A DNA stretch of 64,000 bases, taken from NCBI GenBank assembly GCA_902556205.1, contig CACDVH010000003.1, forward strand, positions 62,001 through 126,000, given 5' to 3'. The notes beneath the pieces are model-generated. The model was not told where the DNA came from and searched no databases. It saw only the letters and a list, made by a program, of their open reading frames with translations. The first letter of the stretch is position 1. Every line of letters starts with the position of its first letter. Of the stretch, positions 8,010 to 14,912 are shown piece after piece. The DNA comes from an uncultured Gammaproteobacteria bacterium (GTDB taxonomy: Bacteria > Pseudomonadota > Gammaproteobacteria > PS1 > Pseudothioglobaceae). Made by a program: the position numbers and the translations under genes.

Positions 8010-8020
8010 AGACCTATTAC
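7993..8020 (+). promoter_or_regulatory. Promoter of the response-regulator gene
   Basis: TTGACT (7993-7998), a 16-base spacer and TATTAC (8015-8020). An AAAGTATGC site (8001-8009) fills the spacer and another (7982-7990) lies just upstream of the -35. The layout TTGACT-AT-AAAGTATG is nearly the same as at the promoter near 14857. Confidence 0.55.
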
Positions 8021-8096
8021 TAATTTTGTCTGATAAATACTGTACAATTTGGTTCTATATTGACTAACAATGCATTATTTGGAGCTGTTAACTAAC

Positions 8097-8780
8097 ATGG
8101 AAATTACAAACGAAAAAAGACCAATTAAATATAAAATTGTTATTGCTGATGATCACGCCCTGGTTCGAGGAGGCTTAGAATTAGTTGTTAAGATGGCTGT
8201 TCCAAGTGCCGAAATATTCCAAGCAAATAATTTTGATGAAACAATTAATGTCCTTCAATCGAATTTCTCAATTGATCTAGTATTGCTTGATTTAATGATG
8301 CCGGGAATGTGGCATGATAGTATTAAAAACATTACTCAACAATTTCCAGACGTTCCTATTGTTATTGTTTCAGTTAAAGAAGACTTTGATTCAATTCATA
8401 ATTCGATTTCATTGGGTGCCTCTGGCTTCATTCCCAAGACCTCTGCACCTGAGGTAACTATTAGTGCCATTCAATTGGTTCTTTCTGGTGGCGTCTATAT
8501 ACCGCCGCATGTTCTAAAACCTCAAACGAAACCTATACCAAACAATCTACAACCTAATAATACGGATACTTTCAATACTTTATCAAAGAGACAGAAGCAA
8601 GTTCTTGACTTAATTAGTCTTGGGCGATCAAATCAAGCTATAGCTGATGAATTAGACCTGACCATTCCTACTATAAAAATGCATGTTTCGGCAATTCTAA
8701 AAAAGTTAAATGTCAAAAATAGAACAGAAGCGGTTTCAATTTATACAAACTTAGAAAAAGTGTCAGATTTAATTTCTTAA
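8097..8780 (+). CDS. NarL/FixJ-type two-component response regulator
   Basis: The frame is open from an ATG at 8070, but no ribosome site precedes it. The ATG at 8097 has GGAG upstream and starts a few residues before the receiver domain, so I prefer it. Numbering from the 8070 ATG, the receiver covers about 20-140 with acidic pair D27-D28, phosphorylated D74 (VLLDLMMPG) and K123 (GFIPKTS). The LuxR-type helix-turn-helix covers about 170-228 (LSKRQKQVLDLISLGRSNQA, then TIKMHVSAILKKL). It is the likely partner of the hybrid kinase at 11556-13616 and the likely binder of the GTATG sites on both sides of the locus. It is followed after 26 bases by a TorT-like sensor. Whether it activates or represses is unknown. 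Confidence 0.9.
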   Translation: MEITNEKRPIKYKIVIADDHALVRGGLELVVKMAVPSAEIFQANNFDETINVLQSNFSIDLVLLDLMMPGMWHDSIKNITQQFPDVPIVIVSVKEDFDSIHNSISLGASGFIPKTSAPEVTISAIQLVLSGGVYIPPHVLKPQTKPIPNNLQPNNTDTFNTLSKRQKQVLDLISLGRSNQAIADELDLTIPTIKMHVSAILKKLNVKNRTEAVSIYTNLEKVSDLIS

Positions 8781-8806
8781 ATTAATGCAATCCTATCTAA
8801 ATCATT

Positions 8807-9997
8807 ATGTTTCTTAAACGAATACAAAATAGGCTCAAAATTGCTATTCTAAGTTTTCTCTTTATTCTTAATGCACCTAATTTTGTATACGCTTATGATG
8901 GAAGTTATTGGACGCAAAACGTAAATGTATTTAATTTGTCTTGTACCGATGGTGATGTAGCTTGCTGGATTGATGAAAGAAACGCATTAGATACATTGCC
9001 ATTAATAATGTATAAACCTCTTAAAGCATCTGAAGTTAAGAAAAAACATCATATATGCGTATCTTTTCCCCACCTTAAAGATTCTTATTGGGTTGGAGTA
9101 GCCTTCGGAATTATTTCTGAAGGAAGGCGACTTGAGCAAAAAATAACCTTATTCGAGGCTGGTGGATATACAAATCTAGCTACTCAGTTAAACCAAGTTG
9201 ATGACTGTCTAAATAATGAGGGTGATGCTTTAATTATTGGTCCTATCTCGAGCAATGGAAACGCCAAACAAATTGAACTAATTAGAGAAAAAGGCATTCC
9301 AGTTGTTATTATTATTACAGGTATCAATACTGAAGTAGATGCCAACTCTCTTCAAAGTTTTGTCAATATGGGTTACACCTCTTGTAAATGGGTCGCTGAC
9401 CAGGAGAAACTAAACAAAGAAAAAACAAATATAGTATGGTTTCCAGGGCCTCCTGGGGCTGGCTGGTCTATCGCCTCTCATGAAGGATGTCTAAGTGCAC
9501 TTGAAGGCACAAACATTAGAATATTAGAAACTAATTGGGGTGATACCGGAAAAGCCATCCAATTAAAATTGGTTGAAGAAACGCTTTTAAATCATGCCTC
9601 GGGACCTGAACCCGATTTCAAATATATTGTAGGAACTGGAACCACAATTGAGGCCGCTGTAGGCGCACTCAGAGCAAGAAAGCTCGGTAAAAAAATCAAC
9701 CTAGTATCCACATATTACACACCTGGTATTGACATGTTTATTAAACGTGGTCTAATTTCAATGGCGCCATCAGACCAAATGATTTCTCAAGCAATAATTG
9801 CTGTTGATCAAGCAGTAAGACTTTTAGAGGGAAAGCAAATGGCAACATTAGGAAGACCAGAATTTAATAATACCGGTCGAATAACTGAACACGTTCAACA
9901 ACAAATTTTAATTGTAACTCCAGACACATATGACAAATTTGATTCATCAACAACACTTGCACCAAAGGGCTGGTCTCCAAAATTTTCAGTAGACTGA
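8807..9997 (+). CDS. TorT-like periplasmic ligand-sensing/binding protein
   Basis: 396 residues. Residues 1-29 are a signal peptide (basic start, then ILSFLFILNAPNFVYA). The mature part is a type-I periplasmic binding fold that resembles TorT, the periplasmic protein that binds trimethylamine N-oxide and works with the sensor kinase TorS: SFPHLKDSYWVGVAFG, LFEAGGYTNLATQLNQVDDC and GDALIIGPISSNG are the family landmarks. The gene lies between the response regulator and an RbsA-like ATPase, and a hybrid kinase is 1.6 kb downstream on the other strand. So it may be the ligand sensor of the two-component system, the binding protein of the ABC system, or both. A TMAO-like or methylated-amine ligand is inferred, not shown. 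Confidence 0.78.
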   Translation: MFLKRIQNRLKIAILSFLFILNAPNFVYAYDGSYWTQNVNVFNLSCTDGDVACWIDERNALDTLPLIMYKPLKASEVKKKHHICVSFPHLKDSYWVGVAFGIISEGRRLEQKITLFEAGGYTNLATQLNQVDDCLNNEGDALIIGPISSNGNAKQIELIREKGIPVVIIITGINTEVDANSLQSFVNMGYTSCKWVADQEKLNKEKTNIVWFPGPPGAGWSIASHEGCLSALEGTNIRILETNWGDTGKAIQLKLVEETLLNHASGPEPDFKYIVGTGTTIEAAVGALRARKLGKKINLVSTYYTPGIDMFIKRGLISMAPSDQMISQAIIAVDQAVRLLEGKQMATLGRPEFNNTGRITEHVQQQILIVTPDTYDKFDSSTTLAPKGWSPKFSVD

Positions 9998-10011
9998 TAC
10001 TAAGAAATAAA

Positions 10012-11559
10012 ATGTCACAAACCAATATTCCTTTATTAAAGCTTCAGAAAATTTCTAAAAATTTTTTTGGATCGGCTGTCCTTAAAAATATCGATTTTGA
10101 TCTTTATCCTGGAGAAGTTCATGCAATTTTTGGACAGAATGGCGCTGGTAAATCTACATTAATTCAAATTATAACTGGCGACATAAAACCTTCAAGTGGA
10201 AAAATTAACATCAATAATGAAGAGTTAAAGATTCATTCTGTTCATAAAGCCAAAGAACTAGGCATAAGTGCTGTCTTTCAAGAATTTTCATTAGTTCCCC
10301 AACTTACGGTTGAAGAAAATTTATTCTTAGGATCAAACACCTCAAAAGGTTTTTTTCTTAATAAAAAAAAGCTACATCAAGTAGCTTGTGATACTTTGGA
10401 TCAGCTTGAATTCTCTATCAAGCCTGAAGAAAAGATAGTTAATTTATCCCATGCAGAAAAGAGAATGGTTGAAATTGCGAAGGCGTTTCATACTAAACCA
10501 GCGATCATGGTTCTAGATGAGCCAACATCATCACTAGCTGACAATGAAACAAATCAACTTTTTTCAATGATTGAAATTCTTAAAAAAGAAGGCATTGGAA
10601 TTATCTATATTACGCATCGAATGAATGAGATTTATAGGATTGCTAATCGAATTACAATTCTTCAAGATGGCCATGTAGTCAATACAGATTTTGTAGAAAA
10701 TATTAATGAACAAAAATTAGTAGAATTAGCAACTGGTAGGAATATTACAAATTTTTTTCCTGAAATAAAAAAACAACCTGGAAGAAAACTTCTTGACGTA
10801 AAAAACTTACAAATTAACAATAGTTTTATTGATGATGTTTCGATTCATGTTAAAGCAGGAGAAGTTATAGGAATTGCAGGACTAGCTGGCTCGGGTAAAT
10901 CTGCGATTGGGCGAGCCTGCTTTGGAATTGATAAAATTGCAGCAGGTCAAATTACTTATCTAGATGATTTGATATATGACAGCTCAAAACAAATTAATGA
11001 TCTTAATCCACGATCAATGCTTGATAGAGGAATGCTATATTTGCCCTCTGACAGGAGGGCAGAAGGCCTTGTAATGGGACAAAATATTAGAGAAAATATT
11101 TCTTTACCCTCATTAGATCTGCCTAAATTTTCTAGTGGCTTTATTGTTAATAGAAAAAAAGAAAAAGATATTGTCGAAAAAATTGGTGAACGTCTCAACT
11201 TTAATAGTCAAGGCATTGAAAACAAAATAGAACAGCTTTCTGGTGGAACTCAACAAAAAGTTATGCTTGCCAAAAGTTTTGCTCGCGATGTCCAACTTTT
11301 TATTCTAGACGAACCAACTGTTGGAGTTGATATTGGAACTCGTGTCGCTATTTACGAAATAATAAAAGAGTTTTGTGAGTCTGGAGGAGCAGTCATACTT
11401 ATCTCTTCAGACTTATCAGAAATAGTAAATTTATCTCATAGAATTTATATTATTAGTGAAAAGAACAAATGCATTGAATTTGTTGCAGAAGATTGTAATG
11501 AACATCTCATACAATACTATTTTCTTAACTCAGCAATTGAGCCAGCTCACGCCACTTAA
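10012..11559 (+). CDS. RbsA/MglA-type ABC transporter ATPase (two nucleotide-binding domains)
   Basis: 515 residues, the usual length for this class. The first domain has Walker A GQNGAGKST and Walker B VLDEPTSSL, with a signature that is weak (NLSHAEKRMVEIAKAF). The second has GLAGSGKSA, signature LSGGTQQKVMLAKSF and LFILDEPTVGVD. It is unusual that the second Walker A is intact (GKS), since in RbsA-type proteins it is often degenerate. It starts 14 bases after the TorT-like gene, so the three plus-strand genes (regulator, sensor, ATPase) form an operon. Likely partner permease: the gene at 13715-14728. The 3' end overlaps the convergent kinase gene by four bases. Cytoplasmic, membrane-attached. 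Confidence 0.9.
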   Translation: MSQTNIPLLKLQKISKNFFGSAVLKNIDFDLYPGEVHAIFGQNGAGKSTLIQIITGDIKPSSGKININNEELKIHSVHKAKELGISAVFQEFSLVPQLTVEENLFLGSNTSKGFFLNKKKLHQVACDTLDQLEFSIKPEEKIVNLSHAEKRMVEIAKAFHTKPAIMVLDEPTSSLADNETNQLFSMIEILKKEGIGIIYITHRMNEIYRIANRITILQDGHVVNTDFVENINEQKLVELATGRNITNFFPEIKKQPGRKLLDVKNLQINNSFIDDVSIHVKAGEVIGIAGLAGSGKSAIGRACFGIDKIAAGQITYLDDLIYDSSKQINDLNPRSMLDRGMLYLPSDRRAEGLVMGQNIRENISLPSLDLPKFSSGFIVNRKKEKDIVEKIGERLNFNSQGIENKIEQLSGGTQQKVMLAKSFARDVQLFILDEPTVGVDIGTRVAIYEIIKEFCESGGAVILISSDLSEIVNLSHRIYIISEKNKCIEFVAEDCNEHLIQYYFLNSAIEPAHAT

Positions 11560-13616
11560 GCCTGAATTAAGTGCGATAGCATAGCCCTAAACTTTGCTGG
11601 TTGAATTGGCTTCAATAAAACTGGAAAACCCTGATCGATTATCCCTTGAACATGGCTTCGCTCTACATCGCCTGTCATAATGACACATGGTATAGAGGTC
11701 TGTAATTTTTCTTGAATTAAATAGGTAATATCAATACCAGATGCATCACCAGGTAATCGGTTATCCGCTAAGATAATATCTGGATTTTTATATGGATCCT
11801 CTTTAATTAAATTCATAACTTCATCTTTATTTCTGGCAGTTTTAACATTACAACCCCATGACTCTAAGAGCTGCTTAGTTGCTTTCAAAACATCAATATC
11901 ATCTTCAATTAAAAGAATATTTATCCCAGATAAGTTCATAATATTCATAAAAATTTCATCTTGGTTTGTATCAGCTTTATTTTCAGCAAGATCAACACGA
12001 ACAGAGAAGCAAGATCCCCTTCCAAGGCTTGATTTACTATCAATCTTATGATCTAGACTATCAGATAAACGTTTTGCAAGTGCCAACCCAAGACCCAGCC
12101 CTTTACCTCTATCACGCTCCTTATTTTCAACTTGATAAAAGTCCTCATAAATTAATGACATTTGATCATCAGAAATTCCACAACCAGTATCCCAAACCTC
12201 AATTGAAACTTCAGAGCCCTTCCTTCTACATCCAATCAAAACCGAACCTTTGTCAGTATAGCGAATAGCATTAGACATAAAATTTCCCAAAATACGCTCT
12301 AATAAGGCCGGATCACTTTCAACATATAGACTCGATGGAACTATTCTAAAATCTAATTCTTTGTCTTTGGCAAGAGGAAGAAATGATTGAAAGATACTAA
12401 TCAAAATGTTATTGACTGAAAAAATTTCATGCCTTGGCTTGATTGCACCTACCTCTAATTCTGAGACATCAAGAAGAGCATTTAACAACCTTGCAGTTGA
12501 GATTGAGACAGAGTTTATATCTTCAATAATCCGCAATATCTCTTTATCCTTAACTTTCGATTGTAAAGCAGCAATATACATTTGCATTGCATTTAAAGGT
12601 TGACGCAAGTCATGGCTCGCTGATGCTAAAAAAACTGACTTCGCTTTGTTAGCTCTTTCAGCATCAGATTTAGCGTTCTGTAGACCCTCTCCCTGCTCCC
12701 ATAAATCTTTTTTGAGCCTATTAAAACTTCGCCCCATTCGACCTAATTCGTCTTCTCTTGAGAGGATGTTTTGTTCATCTTCAATTTCCTCTACCTTATG
12801 CAAAGGAGTATATCTATTGATTGAGTCTGTAAGTAATTGCAATGGTTTTGAAATATTCATTCTGACGATTACCAATACCATAGAAACAACAAATAGCAAC
12901 GCTATTAGAGAAGTTATAACGATATAACTTATAGCAATTCGCTCTACATATGTTATTTGGGCTTTAGAGGCATTGATGATTTCTTCTAACTCGCTACTTA
13001 CTCTGTTCGCTTGTAGCATTAAATTATTTTCAGTAGCAGAAATTTCATCAAGATCAGTTATATCAATTGTGAGTATTTCAAGATTTATTTCGGCAAATAA
13101 ATTATCAACTACTAGCTGATAGTACATTTGATTAACTTTTCTTAACTCATAAAGCTCAGAAAGTAACTTTTCTTTATGAACTTTAATTATATCTTTGTCA
13201 CCTATTCCTTCATTACTGACTCTCTTAACAAAAGACTCAGTATCTGCAATAGATTGCTTCAGATTTTGATTTGATAAAATAAATTCAGTTTGAATATCTT
13301 CATTTTCCAATAATTGATTAAATTTATCATAAAAGGTTGCTTCTTCCGAACCTTGGTTAACTATCTGGTTAACAGTAATAAATAACTCCTTTACACTTAA
13401 ACTTTGCTTATAAACATTCTCATCGATGGTATTGACTGATTCAATCAAGGGAATAGTAATCGATGACATTTGCTTCGTCTCATTTCCGACAGTATATATT
13501 TGGGAAAAAGCAACAAGCATAACAGCCATAAAGCCCAAAAACTCAATTACCAAAAGTGATAATATTTTTTGATTTAAAGACAATCTGTTAAATAAGTTTT
13601 GCTTGATAAATTCCAT
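11556..13616 (-). CDS. TorS-like hybrid sensor histidine kinase with receiver domain
   Basis: 686 residues. Membrane segments at about 17-38 and 229-251 frame a periplasmic helical region of about 190 residues, as in TorS-type sensors that bind a periplasmic partner protein. Then come a HAMP linker, a dimerisation/phospho-acceptor domain with H335 (SHDLRQPLNAMQ), an ATPase domain (N-box N449, DTGCGI, GKGLGLGLAL) and a C-terminal receiver (E571-D572-D573, phospho-acceptor D618 in ILADNRLPG, K669). TorS proper adds an HPt domain, which is absent here, so phosphate probably reaches the NarL-type regulator at 8097-8780 by another path or directly from H335. It follows the permease gene by 98 bases on the same strand. 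Ligand input through the TorT-like protein is inferred from family knowledge and proximity. Confidence 0.88.
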   Translation of the reverse strand: MEFIKQNLFNRLSLNQKILSLLVIEFLGFMAVMLVAFSQIYTVGNETKQMSSITIPLIESVNTIDENVYKQSLSVKELFITVNQIVNQGSEEATFYDKFNQLLENEDIQTEFILSNQNLKQSIADTESFVKRVSNEGIGDKDIIKVHKEKLLSELYELRKVNQMYYQLVVDNLFAEINLEILTIDITDLDEISATENNLMLQANRVSSELEEIINASKAQITYVERIAISYIVITSLIALLFVVSMVLVIVRMNISKPLQLLTDSINRYTPLHKVEEIEDEQNILSREDELGRMGRSFNRLKKDLWEQGEGLQNAKSDAERANKAKSVFLASASHDLRQPLNAMQMYIAALQSKVKDKEILRIIEDINSVSISTARLLNALLDVSELEVGAIKPRHEIFSVNNILISIFQSFLPLAKDKELDFRIVPSSLYVESDPALLERILGNFMSNAIRYTDKGSVLIGCRRKGSEVSIEVWDTGCGISDDQMSLIYEDFYQVENKERDRGKGLGLGLALAKRLSDSLDHKIDSKSSLGRGSCFSVRVDLAENKADTNQDEIFMNIMNLSGINILLIEDDIDVLKATKQLLESWGCNVKTARNKDEVMNLIKEDPYKNPDIILADNRLPGDASGIDITYLIQEKLQTSIPCVIMTGDVERSHVQGIIDQGFPVLLKPIQPAKFRAMLSHLIQA

Positions 13617-13714
13617 CTATTTATAATTTTTAAAATGTTTTAAATCTTTCCTATTAGAGTGTATCAAATGATTTAAAAGAAAGATTGAATAGACTTCTAA
13701 AAGAGATATCTTCG

Positions 13715-14728
13715 TTATTTTTTTGCCTTTGAGAGCATCTGTTGACGAAAATATTCTGCACCAATAGCAACAATTAACAATGCTCCAATTACAACCATTT
13801 GAAGATATGACCCAACCCTCATAAGATTCATACCATTTTGTATTAAGATAATAAAAAAAGCACCCAGGACTACATTCTGAACACGGCCAACCCCTCCAAG
13901 CAAACTCACCCCACCAATTGCACAAGCTGCAATTGAGAGTAACGGGTAATTAGCACCAATATTTGGCTCACCAGTTTCAAGTCGAGCAGTAATAAGTAAA
14001 GCAGCAATACCGGTAATTAAGGCAGATAAGACATAAGCACCAACAATATAAACTCTCGTATTTATTCCTGATAGTTCAGCAGCTCTTAAATTTCCACCAA
14101 TAGCATAAAAATATCTTCCCACTTTAGTGAAATTAATAAAAATAAAAACGAAAGAAATACATAAAAGTGTTATCCAAATAGTTATAGATACGCCTAAAAA
14201 TGTTCCATAACCAAAAATATTAGTAAACGATTCAGGAGCACCATATATCGGTATACCGCCAGTAATAGTCAGAGCTAAGCCAAAAATAATAGAAGACATG
14301 CCGAGTGTCATTATAAAAGGAGGGACACGAAAAAACGCAACACCAATACCATTAACTAAGCCTATACATGCAGCAACAAAAAGGCCGGTCAAACATCCAA
14401 TGGCAATAGCCTCCCAGCCACTACCATAACCAGACCATAAGGCAACCATCGTCATCGATGCTACTACAGATGTCATAGCTAGTATAACTCCCACAGAAAA
14501 ATCCAAACCTGCAGTTAGCATTACAATCATTTGAGCCATAGCAACTAAAATAAGATCAGTTGAATGTCTCGCAATAGCAGCTAAGTTAGTAGGAGTTAGA
14601 AAGTTATTACTAGCAAATGTAAAAGTAATTAAAGCAATACCTAAAAACCATGGAAGCACTCCTGCCCTAACAAAAAGAATAGAAAAGTATTCTTTGAGAT
14701 TTTTACCCTTTAGTAGTTCATGACTCAT
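13715..14728 (-). CDS. Sugar-type ABC transporter permease
   Basis: 337 residues with about ten membrane segments. It shows the standard RbsC/AraH-family landmarks: LVAMAQMIVMLTAGLDFSVG (the TAGLDFSVG loop), FFRVPPFIMTLGMSSIIFG, YAIGGNLRAAELSGI (coupling loop to the ATPase) and GGVSLLGGVGRVQNVVLGAF. It probably works as a homodimer with the ATPase at 10012-11559. The gene diverges from the second ATPase gene; the 184 bases between them hold a perfect regulatory dyad. A good -10 (TATAAT at 14839-14834) with a poor -35 suggests an activator-dependent promoter. The kinase gene follows on the same strand, so transporter and sensor may be co-expressed. Confidence 0.9.
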   Translation of the reverse strand: MSHELLKGKNLKEYFSILFVRAGVLPWFLGIALITFTFASNNFLTPTNLAAIARHSTDLILVAMAQMIVMLTAGLDFSVGVILAMTSVVASMTMVALWSGYGSGWEAIAIGCLTGLFVAACIGLVNGIGVAFFRVPPFIMTLGMSSIIFGLALTITGGIPIYGAPESFTNIFGYGTFLGVSITIWITLLCISFVFIFINFTKVGRYFYAIGGNLRAAELSGINTRVYIVGAYVLSALITGIAALLITARLETGEPNIGANYPLLSIAACAIGGVSLLGGVGRVQNVVLGAFFIILIQNGMNLMRVGSYLQMVVIGALLIVAIGAEYFRQQMLSKAKK

Positions 14729-14847
14729 TTCTTAATTTACCCTCTCAAAAGCTATTTAATCAAGAATTTATCTATATTAAATTTCATTTAGTTTTCAATA
14801 TATTGTACCTCACTGAAGTACATTTTTACCCTAATTATAGATATTAA

Positions 14848-14885
14848 TACATACTATTGACTATAGTATGTAATAGTAGTAAACT
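14848..14885 (+). promoter_or_regulatory. Perfect dyad operator overlapping the promoter of the second ABC operon
   Basis: Arms TACATACTAT (14848-14857) and ATAGTATGTA (14863-14872) are perfect inverted repeats around a 5-base centre TGACT. The -35 hexamer TTGACT (14857-14862) lies across the dyad centre; with a 17-base spacer it leads to -10 TAAACT (14880-14885). The same TTGACT-A..GTATG layout occurs at 7945-7950 (minus) and 7993-8008 (plus). On the minus strand TATAAT (14839-14834) lies 17 bases from the same hexamer, so one bound regulator could control both divergent units. Confidence 0.7.
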
Positions 14886-14912
14886 GTACCTATACTTTTG
14901 GATGTTTTTTGC

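Noticed and set aside
13617-13925. 102-residue minus-strand frame before the kinase gene
   Set aside because: It overlaps the 3' end of the permease in another frame, is rich in Cys and Trp, and has no family pattern. It is a shadow of the permease.
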